Assembly (NCBI RefSeq): GCF_010671565.1
Contig: NZ_JAABOQ010000001.1
Span: 1-64,000, forward strand
Direction: 5' to 3'
From: Spongiivirga citrea
Lineage (GTDB): Bacteria > Bacteroidota > Bacteroidia > Flavobacteriales > Flavobacteriaceae
Length of the DNA stretch: 64,000 bases
Shown here: positions 39,538 through 49,980 of the stretch, in pieces
Layout of the letters: every line of letters starts with the position of its first letter
Numbering within the stretch: position 1 is the stretch's first letter
Translations under genes and position numbers: made by a program
Notes under the pieces: model-generated
What the model saw: the letters and a program-made list of their open reading frames with translations, nothing else
The model's database searches: none
Told to the model about the DNA's origin: nothing

Positions 39538-42510
39538 TTACTGAATCTCAATATCTTTTTTGGCAAGCTCATAGTTAAATAAGTAATCGATATTCATTTC
39601 TTGTACTTTACCCATTTTTTCTAGGGCTTTCATATCGACGTCATTTCTGTTACCAATTACTACCATATTGTAATCTTCGCCTTTAATATTGTCATTAAAA
39701 AAGGTTTTGAGATCATCCATTGTCATTTTGCTTACGGCATTATAAATATCCTCGCGTACATCATGATTAATACCTTGGTTTTGTAGACGTTCGTAATTCC
39801 AAAAAATGTTTGATTTTGTGATACGCTCAGACGCTAATTTCTTCAATGTAGCTTCCTTAGCTGCTTGAAATTGCTCCTCAGACTCTGGCATGTCATTCAT
39901 CAACTCTAACATCGCATCGACTGCCTGGGGCATTTTGTTAGCTTGGGTACCAATATATGCCATTACATAGTTAGATTCGTCTTTCTTTCTGGCATTTGAA
40001 TAAAAAGAGTAGGCCGAATACGCTAATGACTTAGATTCACGAATTTCTTGAAAAACTATTGACGATAACCCAGCTCCGAAATAGGTGTTAAACAACCTTG
40101 AGGCTGCCAAGTTCTCGGTTGAGAATGGATCACTTTTAGCTACAAACATCATTTCGGCCTGTACCATATCGTAATTCGCAAAATATACATTTCCGCCCGT
40201 TTCTTTTTCTTCATATTTCACGGCTGGTGCATAATCTCTTAGCGTTTCTGGAGTGCTATGTTTTTCGTCTAGAGCTGCCACGGCATTTTCAACATCTTTA
40301 CCATAATAAAAAACACGTTGTTTGAAATTTCTAAGATCCTTAACAATATCAACGAGCTCTTCAGGATTCAATTCCTTTAACTCACTTGTTTGAATGATAT
40401 CACGCAAACGAGAATTCTCTCCGTACTTAGCATAATTCATTAGGCCGGACTGCAGAATACGTCCTTTTTGTAGTTTGTTGTCTTGACGCCTCTTATCAAT
40501 CTGCGCAACATATTTATTATATGTTTCTTGATCGGCCACGGCGTTTGACCATAGGTGTTCTAGTAAATCAAGCCCCTTAGACAAGTTTTCTTTTAAACCG
40601 CTCAAGCCAACATATGATTTATCATTTCCTGCACTTACATAATAGTTGATACCAAGTTTATAAAACTCTTTTTTCAATTCCTCAGGCGAGTACTTATCTG
40701 TGCCCAAATACTCTAAATACCCAATAGCTGTAGCGAGTTTTTTATCATTATCACGTCCCATATCAAATATGATATTAAGATTGAAAAGGTCGTTGGTCTT
40801 ATTTTCAATATAGGCAACTTCTAATCCAGACTTCGTTTTTGTCTTCTTAATTTCACTTGCATAATCAACATACTTTGGCGTTAATTTAGATGAAGGGGTC
40901 TCATTAAATGCCTTGATAAAATCCGACTGTTTGTCTCTATTTAATTGCACTGGGGTAATCCCTGGATTTTCAACTTTGGCAATATTTTCATCAAGGCCTT
41001 TTCTTTTGTATACAATTACGTAATTGTCATTGTAGTGATTGTTTGCAAAATCAACTAACTCCTGTTTGGTAATTTTCTTGAGATCATCAGCAAACTTAAC
41101 TTTATCACTCCAATTTTGGAACTTCGTAAACGCATCAACGTAGGCAAATGCAGTTGAGGATGCGTTTTCGTACTGGCGCATTTCGCTAAGCTTTAAATCA
41201 TTTACTACGGCATCAATCATCCAGTCTTCGAAATTTCCTTTTTTAATTTCTTCAATTTGTGAAAGCAGTAAATCCTTAACTTCTTCTAAAGTCTGATCCG
41301 CCTTTGGTGTACCATCTAAAAAGTGCACACCATTATCAATATTAACAGTCGTAAATGAACTTGCTCTTTGTACCTTTTGCGATTGGTTCAAATTCAAATC
41401 GATTAAACCGGCTTGGCTATTGGCTAAAATGAAATCGATGAGATATACATATTTCTCATTTTCACTTCCTAACCCACCTTCGGTTCTATAAGCTACATAA
41501 ACTGATTCCGCTGTTGGGCCAAATACCTCGCGAACTTTAGGAGCCGTAATAGGAGCTTCACTTTCGAAAACTGGGTGGGTTACTTCTTTTGATTTATACC
41601 CACCAAATGCTTTATCTACCTTTTGTATTGTTTCATCATAATCTAGGTCGCCTACCATTACAACAGCCATGTTATTAGGCACATAATAGGTATCAAAATA
41701 ATTTTGGATAGCTACCAACGATGGATTCTTTAAATGATCAGAAGTACCAATTGTTGTCTGGGTACCATAGGGATGTGTAGGAAACAACTCCTCCCATACG
41801 GCAAAGTATTTCTTACGACCGTCACTATCCTGTCCGCGATTGAATTCTTCATAAACTGCTTCAATTTCAGTATGGAATAGTCGAAGTACCAGCTGACTAA
41901 AACGCTCACTTTCCACTTTCAACCATTTGTCCAATTCATTCGATGGTATTTTGTTTACATACACCGTTTCTTCAAACGATGTCCAGGCATTTGTACCTTC
42001 GGCACCTAAAGAAGCAACCATTTTGTCATATTCATTCGCAATCGAAATTTTTGAAGCTTCCTGTGAAACCTCATCAATCTTTTTGTAAATGGCTTTTTTC
42101 TTTTCAGGATCAGTTTCGGCCTTATGGTCTTCATATAACTGTTTTATCTGATCTAGATACACTTTCTCTGCTTCATAATCTGTAGTGCCTATTTCATCTG
42201 TACCTTTAAATACCATATGCTCTAGATAATGAGCAAGTCCAGTATTATCTGCGGGATCATATTTTGACCCTGCCCTTACGGGAATAAATGTTTGAATTTT
42301 AGGCTCTTCTTCGTTTTTACTTAGATAAACTTTTAGGCCATTATCTAAAGTATATAACCGCAATCCTGTAGGGTCATTTTCAACGGTTTCGTAGGAATAG
42401 CCATTAGCATCAGTTTGAGTACTTACCTTGTATGTTTTAGTTTCCTTTTTGTCGCAACTAATTACTGCTAGAGCAAGTGCAGCAAATACAAGTATTTTAT
42501 TGAATTTCAT
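39538..42510 (-). CDS. M16-family (pitrilysin/insulinase) zinc peptidase lipoprotein
   Basis: This 990-residue protein has a lipobox VISC with Cys20. The inverted zinc motif HYLEHMVFKG (HxxEH) lies near residues 92-101, with the distal Glu in EAVYEEFNRG near 216-225. Two tandem M16 halves are expected: an active N-terminal half and an inactive C-terminal half, of which the latter starts near residue 545. It degrades peptides in the periplasm or at the outer membrane. A terminator separates it from the upstream sucD gene, so it is transcribed alone. Confidence 0.92.
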   Translation of the reverse strand: MKFNKILVFAALALAVISCDKKETKTYKVSTQTDANGYSYETVENDPTGLRLYTLDNGLKVYLSKNEEEPKIQTFIPVRAGSKYDPADNTGLAHYLEHMVFKGTDEIGTTDYEAEKVYLDQIKQLYEDHKAETDPEKKKAIYKKIDEVSQEASKISIANEYDKMVASLGAEGTNAWTSFEETVYVNKIPSNELDKWLKVESERFSQLVLRLFHTEIEAVYEEFNRGQDSDGRKKYFAVWEELFPTHPYGTQTTIGTSDHLKNPSLVAIQNYFDTYYVPNNMAVVMVGDLDYDETIQKVDKAFGGYKSKEVTHPVFESEAPITAPKVREVFGPTAESVYVAYRTEGGLGSENEKYVYLIDFILANSQAGLIDLNLNQSQKVQRASSFTTVNIDNGVHFLDGTPKADQTLEEVKDLLLSQIEEIKKGNFEDWMIDAVVNDLKLSEMRQYENASSTAFAYVDAFTKFQNWSDKVKFADDLKKITKQELVDFANNHYNDNYVIVYKRKGLDENIAKVENPGITPVQLNRDKQSDFIKAFNETPSSKLTPKYVDYASEIKKTKTKSGLEVAYIENKTNDLFNLNIIFDMGRDNDKKLATAIGYLEYLGTDKYSPEELKKEFYKLGINYYVSAGNDKSYVGLSGLKENLSKGLDLLEHLWSNAVADQETYNKYVAQIDKRRQDNKLQKGRILQSGLMNYAKYGENSRLRDIIQTSELKELNPEELVDIVKDLRNFKQRVFYYGKDVENAVAALDEKHSTPETLRDYAPAVKYEEKETGGNVYFANYDMVQAEMMFVAKSDPFSTENLAASRLFNTYFGAGLSSIVFQEIRESKSLAYSAYSFYSNARKKDESNYVMAYIGTQANKMPQAVDAMLELMNDMPESEEQFQAAKEATLKKLASERITKSNIFWNYERLQNQGINHDVREDIYNAVSKMTMDDLKTFFNDNIKGEDYNMVVIGNRNDVDMKALEKMGKVQEMNIDYLFNYELAKKDIEIQ

Positions 42511-42530
42511 ATGGTTGAATATTGATTAAT

Positions 42531-42566
42531 AAAAAAATCCACCCCCAAGGTATGAGGATGGATTTA
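42531..42566 (-). terminator. Intrinsic terminator of sucD
   Basis: On the minus strand AAATCCATCC pairs with GGGTGGATTT (one G-U pair) over an 11-base loop and runs into seven Ts, between the sucD stop and the M16 peptidase start. Confidence 0.8.
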
Positions 42567-42598
42567 AACTAAAATTTTTTTATATAATTTTTAACAGG

Positions 42599-43471
42599 CT
42601 AGCCTAATACTTCGGCAACTTTGATACCTATTGTTGCAGGAGAATCTACTACGTGAATACCACATTCTCTCATGATGCGTTTCTTAGCTTGTGCGGTGTC
42701 ATCAGAACCACCTACGATTGCTCCAGCATGTCCCATAGTACGACCCGCGGGTGCAGTTTCTCCAGCGATGAAACCAACAACCGGTTTTTTAGATCCGCTT
42801 TCTTTGTACCACTGTGCTGCATCCGCTTCTAACTGACCACCAATCTCACCGATCATTACTACGCATTCCGTTTCAGGGTCATTTATTAATAGCTCAACGG
42901 CTTCCTTAGTAGTTGTTCCAATAATTGGGTCACCACCAATACCAATTGCCGTTGTAATGCCTAAACCTTGCTTTACAACTTGATCCGCAGCTTCGTATGT
43001 CAATGTACCTGATTTAGATACGATACCTACTTTTCCTTTTTTGAAAACAAAACCAGGCATGATACCCACTTTCGCTTCTCCTGGTGTAATAACACCCGGG
43101 CAGTTAGGACCTACCAAACGACAGTCACGCCCTTTGATATAATTTGATGCCGTGATCATATCCGCCACTGGAATACCTTCTGTGATAGTAATAATCACTT
43201 TAATCCCGGCGTCAGCTGCCTCCATAATTGCGTCAGCAGCAAAGGCTGGTGGGACGAAAATAATTGTGGTATCAGCTCCGACTTTTTCTACAGCTTCTTT
43301 AACAGTATTAAAAACAGGCTTATCTAGATGTGTTTGTCCACCTTTTCCTGGAGTAACACCACCAACAACATTAGTTCCGTATTCGATCATTTGACCTGCG
43401 TGGAATGTGCCTTCACTACCTGTGAATCCTTGGACAATTATTTTAGAATCTTTATTTACAAGTACACTCAT
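42599..43471 (-). CDS. sucD: Succinyl-CoA synthetase alpha subunit
   Basis: The start is the ATG at 43471 (290 residues, [18 protein letters not shown]); a TTG eight codons earlier is not needed. The CoA-binding fold is at the N-terminus ([14 protein letters not shown]), VGPNCPGVI is present, and the phosphohistidine loop [11 protein letters not shown] lies near the C-terminus. With the beta subunit (not in the window) it converts succinyl-CoA to succinate with ATP or GTP formation in the TCA cycle. Confidence 0.97.
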   Translation of the reverse strand: MSVLVNKDSKIIVQGFTGSEGTFHAGQMIEYGTNVVGGVTPGKGGQTHLDKPVFNTVKEAVEKVGADTTIIFVPPAFAADAIMEAADAGIKVIITITEGIPVADMITASNYIKGRDCRLVGPNCPGVITPGEAKVGIMPGFVFKKGKVGIVSKSGTLTYEAADQVVKQGLGITTAIGIGGDPIIGTTTKEAVELLINDPETECVVMIGEIGGQLEADAAQWYKESGSKKPVVGFIAGETAPAGRTMGHAGAIVGGSDDTAQAKKRIMRECGIHVVDSPATIGIKVAEVLG

Positions 43472-43529
43472 TTCTGATTGTTTTATTCCCGACAAAAATA
43501 GTTGTTGGGGGCTGTTTTAAAAAGCTTTT

Positions 43530-43943
43530 TTAAACTTTTATCTGTGTATATGATTGAATGTTTTTTGGGTCTTCATCTGCAAGCTGGCTCATTTCATAGC
43601 CGTGATACATTTTACCGTCTTTCATTTCCCAAATTGTTATAAAATGGGCTATTGCCGTTTCCTTGTCCGGCTGCTCAATAGTTCTGGCAACATAGGTGTA
43701 ACGAACGGTTACAAAATTGTCATCTTCTAATAAATGACTTATCTCTCCCCTGATCGATTCATACGATTTTCCAGTCTCAGAAATAAGCGCCTCTATTTCT
43801 TTAAAACCAAGAATGGTGAAACCCTTACTACTATTCCAATGCAATTGGCAATCTTCATGTAAATAGTCTTTAAGCACACCAGTATTGTGCATAAAATCAG
43901 ACTCATAAAAGTCTCTAACAATTTCCTTCGCGTTTCTACTCAT
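43530..43943 (-). CDS. SnoaL/NTF2-like protein
   Basis: This 137-residue protein has the NTF2-like alpha+beta barrel pattern: an N-terminal helix AKEIVRDFYESDFM, then HEDCQLHWNSSKGF, and strands containing VTVRYTY, FITIWEMKDGKMYHGYE. Proteins of this fold bind small ligands or act as isomerases; no catalytic assignment is possible. It overlaps the second lpxD-like gene by eight bases, so it is the last member of the lipid A operon. Confidence 0.72.
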   Translation of the reverse strand: MSRNAKEIVRDFYESDFMHNTGVLKDYLHEDCQLHWNSSKGFTILGFKEIEALISETGKSYESIRGEISHLLEDDNFVTVRYTYVARTIEQPDKETAIAHFITIWEMKDGKMYHGYEMSQLADEDPKNIQSYTQIKV

Positions 43944-44883
43944 TCTTTTTAATTTCTTTTATTTCATTAATCATGTTTGGGATTTGTTTGGTATATGCAA
44001 AACGCTTGAGACGCTCCCTCGCCTCTTCTATTGGCGTACCAGAATATACCTTTCCTCCCCCTATGGTTTTTGTAACTCCTGTTTGTCCAAGTACAACGGC
44101 TCCTTTGCCAATTGTAATTCCGCTAGTAGTACCGACTTGCCCCCAGCAGGTTACTTCATCTTCTATAATGCAACATCCTGCAATACCCGTTTGGGCAGCG
44201 ATTAGGCAATCTTTACCTATTATGGTATCATGCCCTATATGAACTTGACTATCTAACTTGGTACCTTGACCAATAGTCGTGTCACCAGTAACACCTCTAT
44301 CTAATGTACAAAGCGGACCAATTTCAACATTATCTTTTACAACCACCCTCCCTGAAGACAATAGTTTATCATAGCCTTCCGGTCTCCTTTTATAATAGAA
44401 TGCATCACCACCTAATACTGTTCCGGCATGGATAATTACATTATCACCAATAATACAATTATCACCAATACTTACATTAGAATGGATGATACAGTTATCC
44501 CCTATCACTACGTTATTTCCAACAAAAGCATTGGGTTGTACATGTGTGTCTTTTCCAATAACAGCGGATGGTGAAATGACATTTTGGGAAGGTTGAAAAG
44601 CCGAAAAATGACTAGTCAATTTATTAAAATCACGAAATGGATCGTCGGAAATCAGCAAAACTTTTCCTTCTGGACAATCAACCTCCTTGTTAATTAAAAC
44701 AACGGTTGCAGCGGATGACAATGCCTTGTCATAGTATTTAGGGTGATCTACAAAAACAATATCTCCTGGAGTTACGACATGAATCTCATTCATTCCCTGT
44801 ACCGGAAAATCATCAGGCCCTACATATTTCGCATCAATAATAGACGCTATACGTTTAAGTGTTTGCCGCTTAGAAAACTTCAT
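43936..44883 (-). CDS. Second LpxD-like hexapeptide acyltransferase
   Basis: This 315-residue protein has an N-terminal LpxD-like domain (about 1-100) and a left-handed beta-helix of hexapeptide repeats (about 105-270, for example VVIGDNCIIHSNVSIGDN) ending in a short helix. It differs clearly from the lpxD product at 47656-48684 although the architecture is the same. His in IHAGTVLGGDAFYY or VHIGHDTIIG could be catalytic. Its start overlaps the efp stop by one base. It may acylate another sugar or an alternative lipid A precursor, or be a divergent LpxD. Confidence 0.78.
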   Translation of the reverse strand: MKFSKRQTLKRIASIIDAKYVGPDDFPVQGMNEIHVVTPGDIVFVDHPKYYDKALSSAATVVLINKEVDCPEGKVLLISDDPFRDFNKLTSHFSAFQPSQNVISPSAVIGKDTHVQPNAFVGNNVVIGDNCIIHSNVSIGDNCIIGDNVIIHAGTVLGGDAFYYKRRPEGYDKLLSSGRVVVKDNVEIGPLCTLDRGVTGDTTIGQGTKLDSQVHIGHDTIIGKDCLIAAQTGIAGCCIIEDEVTCWGQVGTTSGITIGKGAVVLGQTGVTKTIGGGKVYSGTPIEEARERLKRFAYTKQIPNMINEIKEIKKNE

Positions 44884-45449
44884 TACTCCTTAATACGCTC
44901 TTTGTAAGTGCCTTTTTCCGTTTCCACTTTTATTTTATCACCTTCATTAATAAATAAAGGAACCATAACCGTCGCACCTGTTTCTACAGTTGCAGGTTTT
45001 GTGGCGTTTGTTGCAGTATTTCCTTTTACACCAGGTTCAGTAGCTGTTACTTCCAGAATTACACTTTGTGGCATTTCTACTGAAAGTGGCATACCATCTT
45101 CTGTATTTATCAAGACAGTTACAACCTCTCCCTCTTTTAATAAGCCAGGTGCATCTAGCGTTGACTTTTCTAAGGTAATTTGATTATAATCTTCAGTATT
45201 CATAAAATGAAATGTCTCACCTTCATTATATAAATATTGAAATTTATGGGTCTCTACACGAACCTCATCAATTTTATGCCCCGCAGAAAAAGTATTATCA
45301 ATTACTTTTCCTGTAGTAACACTTTTTAATTTAGTACGAACAAAAGCTGGTCCTTTTCCCGGTTTTACATGAAGAAATTCAACTATTTTAAAAATATCAT
45401 GATTGTATTTAATACATAAACCGTTTCTAATATCTGAAGTACTTGCCAT
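44883..45449 (-). CDS. efp: Translation elongation factor P
   Basis: This 188-residue protein has three beta-barrel domains. The N-terminal domain has ASTSDIRNGLCIKYN and the tip loop VKPGKGPAF, whose Lys is the position that is modified in some lineages. The C-terminal pattern PQSVILEVTATEPGVKG followed by INEGDKIKVETEKGTYKERIKE is canonical. EF-P rescues ribosomes stalled on polyproline stretches. Here it is embedded in the lipid A operon between lpxA and the second lpxD-like gene. Confidence 0.97.
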   Translation of the reverse strand: MASTSDIRNGLCIKYNHDIFKIVEFLHVKPGKGPAFVRTKLKSVTTGKVIDNTFSAGHKIDEVRVETHKFQYLYNEGETFHFMNTEDYNQITLEKSTLDAPGLLKEGEVVTVLINTEDGMPLSVEMPQSVILEVTATEPGVKGNTATNATKPATVETGATVMVPLFINEGDKIKVETEKGTYKERIKE

Positions 45450-45465
45450 TATATGTTTCGTTGTT

Positions 45466-46251
45466 TTAGTTATTGGTAAGGTATCCTTTCATAATACCTC
45501 GTTGTGAATCTTTTATAAACTGTAGAATTTCATCGCGTTCTGGAGTCGCTTCCATCTCAGCTTCAATAATAGATGCTGCCTGACTATTATTGTAGTTTTT
45601 TTGATATAAAATGCGATAGATATTCTGAATTTCTCTGATCTTTTCAGTAGTGAAACCACGTCTTCGAAGGCCAACAGAGTTGATACCAACATAAGATAAT
45701 GGTTCACGCCCAGCCTTAACAAAAGGTGGAACATCTTTACGCACTAGTGACCCTCCAGTTACAAAAGCATGACTACCTATAGAGCAAAATTGTTGAACTG
45801 CAGTCATTCCAGCGAATACAACAAAATCTCCTACAGTAATATGCCCAGCTAAGGTACTATTGTTCGAGAAAATACAATTATCTCCAACAAAACAGTCATG
45901 TGCAACATGGCTATATGCCATTAACAAACAATTTTTTCCAATCTTGGTTTTTAGTCTGTCAACAGTACCTCTATTAATTGTAACACACTCTCTTATTGTG
46001 GTATTATCACCTATCTCTACGACAGTTTCTTCCTCATTATATTTAAGGTCTTGTGGTATTGCCGATATAACAGCTCCTGGAAAAATATTACAATTCTTTC
46101 CGATACGTGCGCCATCCATAATGGTTACGTTACTGCCAATCCAAGTTCCTTGGCCAATGGTTACATTGGCGCTGATTGTTGTAAATGGCTCGATCACCAC
46201 GTTCTTAGCGATCTTAGCACTCGGATGAACATAGGCTAAAGGCTGGTTCAT
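45466..46251 (-). CDS. lpxA: UDP-N-acetylglucosamine acyltransferase LpxA
   Basis: This 261-residue hexapeptide-repeat enzyme starts NQPLAYVHPSAKIAKNVVIEPF. The catalytic region MAYSHVAHDCFVGDN contains the essential His pair. The C-terminal helical part includes GLRRRGFTTEKIREIQNIYRILY. It transfers a 3-hydroxyacyl chain from ACP to UDP-GlcNAc, the first step of lipid A synthesis. It is separated from lpxC/fabZ by two bases, so the two are translationally linked. Confidence 0.97.
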   Translation of the reverse strand: MNQPLAYVHPSAKIAKNVVIEPFTTISANVTIGQGTWIGSNVTIMDGARIGKNCNIFPGAVISAIPQDLKYNEEETVVEIGDNTTIRECVTINRGTVDRLKTKIGKNCLLMAYSHVAHDCFVGDNCIFSNNSTLAGHITVGDFVVFAGMTAVQQFCSIGSHAFVTGGSLVRKDVPPFVKAGREPLSYVGINSVGLRRRGFTTEKIREIQNIYRILYQKNYNNSQAASIIEAEMEATPERDEILQFIKDSQRGIMKGYLTNN

Positions 46252-46253
46252 AA

Positions 46254-47663
46254 TTAGTTGTTTTTTACTTTAGTTATTTGAGCCATGATTTCAGCTTCAC
46301 TTACCAATTTACCATTGGCATATGCCCGAGCTTGCATTTGACAAATACCTCTTCTAATAGGAGACATTAAGTCTAGTTTAAAAATAAGTGTGTCCCCGGG
46401 CACAACTTGATGTTTATAACGTACATTATCAATTTTTAATAAATATGTCAGGTAGTTTTCCGGATCTGGTACTGTACTCAAAACCAAAATTCCTCCTGTT
46501 TGTGCCATAGCTTCAATTTGAAGAACACCTGGCATTACAGGTGCGCCTGGAAAATGACCTACGAAGAATGGTTCGTTCATGGTCACGTTTTTCATTCCTA
46601 TAACATGCTTATCAGATAATTCTAAAATCTTATCAACCAACAGAAAAGGTGGTCGGTGAGGTAACATTTCCATGATCTGATTCACATCCATCAAAGGTTT
46701 TGCATGCAAATCAACAGAAGGAACGTTATTTCGTCTCTCGTTTTTAATGATCTTAGACATCTTCTTTGCAAACTGGGTGTTTACAAAATGCCCCGGTTTA
46801 TTAGCGATTACTTTTCCACGAATTCGTGTACCAATTAATGCCAAATCCCCTACAACATCCAATAATTTATGCCTTGCTGCCTCGTTAGGATGATGTAAAG
46901 TCAAATTATCTAAAATCCCATTTGGCTTAACTTTAATAGAGTCTTTGCCAAATGCGACTTTAAGTTTTTCCATAGTATCAGCAGATAATTCTTTATCGAC
47001 ATACACAATGGCATTATTTAAATCTCCTCCCTTTATTAGGCCATGCTCTAACAATGCTTCTAACTCATGTAAAAAACTGAACGTACGAGAATCAGCGATA
47101 TCATTTTTGAAATCGGATATGTGATTCATGGTTGCATTTTGAGTTCCCAATACTTTGGTCCCAAAATCGACCATCGTCGTCACTTGATATTCTTCAGCCG
47201 GAATAATGGTAATTTCGCTGCCTGATTGTTCATCGGCATACGATATAACCTCTTTAACAACATATTCTTCGCGACTGGCATCCTGTTCTTCTTTACCAGC
47301 TTTTTCTAGAGCTTCTACAAAATAGCGACTAGAGCCATCCATAATTGGGGGTTCTGATGCATCTAGCTCTATAAGTACATTATCAAAATCTAAACCTACT
47401 AGGGCTGCCAATACATGCTCTGAAGTTTGAATTTTCACACCCTTTTTCTCCAAATTTGTCCCGCGCTGTGTATTGATAACATAATTCGCGTCAGCCTCAA
47501 TTATTGGGTTTCCTTCAAGATCAATACGCATAAAAGCGTACCCATGATTTACAGGTGCTGGCTTGAAGGTTAAGGTAACCTCTTTTCCAGTATGAAGTCC
47601 TACCCCTTTGAGCGTAACTTCCTTTTTTATTGTTGTTTGTTTGCTAGTAATCGTTTCAATCAT
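46254..47663 (-). CDS. lpxC/fabZ: Bifunctional LpxC deacetylase / FabZ dehydratase
   Basis: This 469-residue fusion, a hallmark of Bacteroidota, joins two enzymes. Residues about 1-310 are Lpx[42 protein letters not shown], and a zinc and catalytic region [22 protein letters not shown]. Residues about 325-469 are Fab[14 protein letters not shown] and the catalytic [20 protein letters not shown] with His and Glu. It deacetylates UDP-3-O-acyl-GlcNAc and dehydrates 3-hydroxyacyl-ACP, coupling lipid A and fatty acid supply. Its start overlaps the lpxD stop by eight bases. Confidence 0.97.
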   Translation of the reverse strand: MIETITSKQTTIKKEVTLKGVGLHTGKEVTLTFKPAPVNHGYAFMRIDLEGNPIIEADANYVINTQRGTNLEKKGVKIQTSEHVLAALVGLDFDNVLIELDASEPPIMDGSSRYFVEALEKAGKEEQDASREEYVVKEVISYADEQSGSEITIIPAEEYQVTTMVDFGTKVLGTQNATMNHISDFKNDIADSRTFSFLHELEALLEHGLIKGGDLNNAIVYVDKELSADTMEKLKVAFGKDSIKVKPNGILDNLTLHHPNEAARHKLLDVVGDLALIGTRIRGKVIANKPGHFVNTQFAKKMSKIIKNERRNNVPSVDLHAKPLMDVNQIMEMLPHRPPFLLVDKILELSDKHVIGMKNVTMNEPFFVGHFPGAPVMPGVLQIEAMAQTGGILVLSTVPDPENYLTYLLKIDNVRYKHQVVPGDTLIFKLDLMSPIRRGICQMQARAYANGKLVSEAEIMAQITKVKNN

Positions 47664-48684
47664 CGCCCTTTAATTGTTTTTCGATCTTATGAATTTTATC
47701 GACCCATCTGGGTAAGTTCTTAAAATGAACATACGACTTATTGTAGTCTCCATAGCCCAATGCCGGACTGCCTTGCAGTACTTCATTATCTTTTACATTT
47801 CTGCTAATACCTGATTGTGCCTGTATTTTAACATTATCGCCTATAGTAATATGCCCTACAATTCCTACTTGACCACCAATCATACAATTTTTACCGATTT
47901 TTGTAGAACCCGCAATGCCGGTTTGAGCTGCAATAACAGTATTTTCTCCTATTTCTACATTATGTGCTATTTGTATTTGATTGTCAAGTTTTACTCCTCG
48001 TCTTATTACAGTAGAACCTAAGGTTGCTCGATCTATGGTCGTACCTGCACCAATATCTACATACTCTTCTAAGATTACGTTGCCAGTTTGTGGTACCTTA
48101 TTGTACTCCCCTTTTTCATTTGGTGCGAATCCAAAACCATCGGCACCAAGAATAGCACCACTATTAATAACACAATTATCTCCAATAACGGATTCAGAAT
48201 AGATCTTAGCACCAGAAAAAACTGTTACATTGTTTCCTATCGTCACATTGTCACCTATATATGTATTAGGATATATTTTTACATTATCACCTATTACAAC
48301 TTGATCTCCTAAATAAGAAAATGCTCCTAAATATATATCATCTCCATAAGTAGCACTTTCCGAAATATAAACTGGGTTTTCAATTCCAGTTTTGTTCATC
48401 TTTACTTGGTTGTAATATTCTAATAATTTGGAAAAGGACTTATAGGCATCATCAACCCGAATAAGTGTGGTTGAAAAATCAGCTTCCGCTTCAAAATTTT
48501 TATTAACTATTGTAACCGATGCTTTAGTAGTATATAGGTGGGGAGTGTATTTCGGATTAGCTAAAAAGGTTAGTGACCCAACTGCTCCTTCTTCTATCTT
48601 AGATAGTTTAAAAACTTCTGCTTCTGGGTTTCCCTCAATAGCCCCTTCGAGTATTCCGGCAATCTGGTTGGCTGTAAATTTCAT
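47656..48684 (-). CDS. lpxD: UDP-3-O-acylglucosamine N-acyltransferase LpxD
   Basis: This 342-residue protein has an N-terminal uridine-binding domain ([21 protein letters not shown]), a long hexapeptide beta-helix (about 100-310) and a C-terminal helix [17 protein letters not shown]. The catalytic His sits in [24 protein letters not shown]. It adds the second 3-hydroxyacyl chain in lipid A synthesis. It is the first gene of the lpxD-lpxC/fabZ-lpxA-efp-lpxD2-SnoaL operon. Confidence 0.96.
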   Translation of the reverse strand: MKFTANQIAGILEGAIEGNPEAEVFKLSKIEEGAVGSLTFLANPKYTPHLYTTKASVTIVNKNFEAEADFSTTLIRVDDAYKSFSKLLEYYNQVKMNKTGIENPVYISESATYGDDIYLGAFSYLGDQVVIGDNVKIYPNTYIGDNVTIGNNVTVFSGAKIYSESVIGDNCVINSGAILGADGFGFAPNEKGEYNKVPQTGNVILEEYVDIGAGTTIDRATLGSTVIRRGVKLDNQIQIAHNVEIGENTVIAAQTGIAGSTKIGKNCMIGGQVGIVGHITIGDNVKIQAQSGISRNVKDNEVLQGSPALGYGDYNKSYVHFKNLPRWVDKIHKIEKQLKGDD

Positions 48685-48689
48685 TATCG

Positions 48690-48697
48690 CAAAAATA
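48690..48697 (-). promoter_or_regulatory. Promoter -7 box just before lpxD
   Basis: The minus strand reads TATTTTTG, a full match to TAnnTTTG, only five bases before the lpxD ATG. If used, the mRNA would be leaderless or nearly so. Confidence 0.5.
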
Positions 48698-48712
48698 GAA
48701 ATTTTTGAAAGA

Positions 48713-49939
48713 TCATTTTCGCTTTGGATAACATAGATAATACTTTGTGATCTTATTGGATAATGACCTTAAATTAAACTGGTCAGAGGCTTCAGTTACA
48801 TCTTTTACAGTTCCGTCTTTATAATAAATATTAATATTTTGATTATCTAACATATACGCTTGGTTGGCAATAGCACCACCAAACACAAAATACTTAGCTT
48901 CGTCATCCGATATGCCATATGTTTTGGTTAAATAATCTATATGTTCTTTATGAGATTCAATTTCTTGAGGCTCGTCGGCAATTTCGATTTTGAGAAGGTC
49001 TCGTTCAATAATCATCTGGCTTAAATTACTCAAGACAAAATCATCATGATACATCCATTCTTTCATTGCAGACAAAATATCAACATCATCTAAGTTTGAA
49101 AAAATATCAAGTACATCCTCATTAAACTCATTTAAAGTAATCTTATTATTTAAGAAGAAGGAGAATGCCTTACTGGCTGGAACTTCTATTCCAGAAGAAC
49201 ATAACTCTTTGGCTCTTTTTAAAACTCTTATTAGCAATTGCTCAGCGACTAAACTAGTTTTATGCAAATACACTTGCCAGTACATAAGGCGCCTAGCTAC
49301 CAAGAATTTTTCTACTGAGTATATACCTTTTTCTTCTACTACCAATTCGTCATTTACCACATTTAACATGGTGATAATACGCTCGCTATTAATATTACCC
49401 TCGGCAACACCAGTATAAAAACTATCTCGTTTCAAATAATCAGTTCTATCCATATCAAGTTGACTCGATATTAACTGATTTAAAAACTTTCGATGGTATT
49501 CGCCTTTAAAAATTTGGATTGCCAGCGTTAAACTTTGGTTAAATTCAGCATTCAAATTCTGCATAAATAGCAGGGATATTTCCTCGTGTGAAACATTCTC
49601 CACTAAACTATGCTCCATAGCATGGCTAAAAGGTCCGTGACCTATATCATGTAGTAATATAGCTTTTAACAATGCATCTTCCTCTTCATTAGAAAGAGCA
49701 ACACCCTTAAAACGCAGCACATTAACCGCTTTTTTCATGAGATGCATACAACCTAAAGCATGATGAAAACGAGTATGATGTGCGCCAGGATATACCAAAT
49801 ACGACAATCCCATTTGAGAAATACGCCGCAAACGCTGAAAATATTTATGGGCAATCAGGTCAAATATTCCCTCATTCGGAATCGTAATAAATCCGTAAAT
49901 AGGGTCGTTTAAAATCTTAAGTTTGTTACTTTTACTCAA
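48713..49939 (-). CDS. HD-domain phosphohydrolase
   Basis: The 408-residue protein begins with TTG, the only possible start because a TAA lies in frame a few codons upstream and no early ATG follows. The N-terminus [35 protein letters not shown] is typical of the dGTPase/SAMHD-like HD group. The HD motif is read as [10 protein letters not shown] and [16 protein letters not shown]. It probably hydrolyses a deoxynucleoside triphosphate or another phosphate ester. It lies next to porX, divergently, with only 41 bases between start codons. Confidence 0.9.
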   Translation of the reverse strand: MSKSNKLKILNDPIYGFITIPNEGIFDLIAHKYFQRLRRISQMGLSYLVYPGAHHTRFHHALGCMHLMKKAVNVLRFKGVALSNEEEDALLKAILLHDIGHGPFSHAMEHSLVENVSHEEISLLFMQNLNAEFNQSLTLAIQIFKGEYHRKFLNQLISSQLDMDRTDYLKRDSFYTGVAEGNINSERIITMLNVVNDELVVEEKGIYSVEKFLVARRLMYWQVYLHKTSLVAEQLLIRVLKRAKELCSSGIEVPASKAFSFFLNNKITLNEFNEDVLDIFSNLDDVDILSAMKEWMYHDDFVLSNLSQMIIERDLLKIEIADEPQEIESHKEHIDYLTKTYGISDDEAKYFVFGGAIANQAYMLDNQNINIYYKDGTVKDVTEASDQFNLRSLSNKITKYYLCYPKRK

Positions 49940-49962
49940 ACAGGCGAAGGTTTAATGTATCG

Positions 49963-49970
49963 CAAATATA
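49963..49970 (-). promoter_or_regulatory. Promoter -7 box of HD phosphohydrolase gene
   Basis: The minus strand reads TATATTTG, 23 bases before the TTG start of the HD-domain gene and only 10 bases before the divergent porX ATG. Transcription of the two genes must interact over this short stretch. Confidence 0.5.
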
Positions 49971-49980
49971 GCTACATATA

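Noticed and set aside
45860-46228. 122-codon open frame on the plus strand
   Set aside because: It is a shadow of the hexapeptide repeats of lpxA, whose regular codons keep the opposite strand open.
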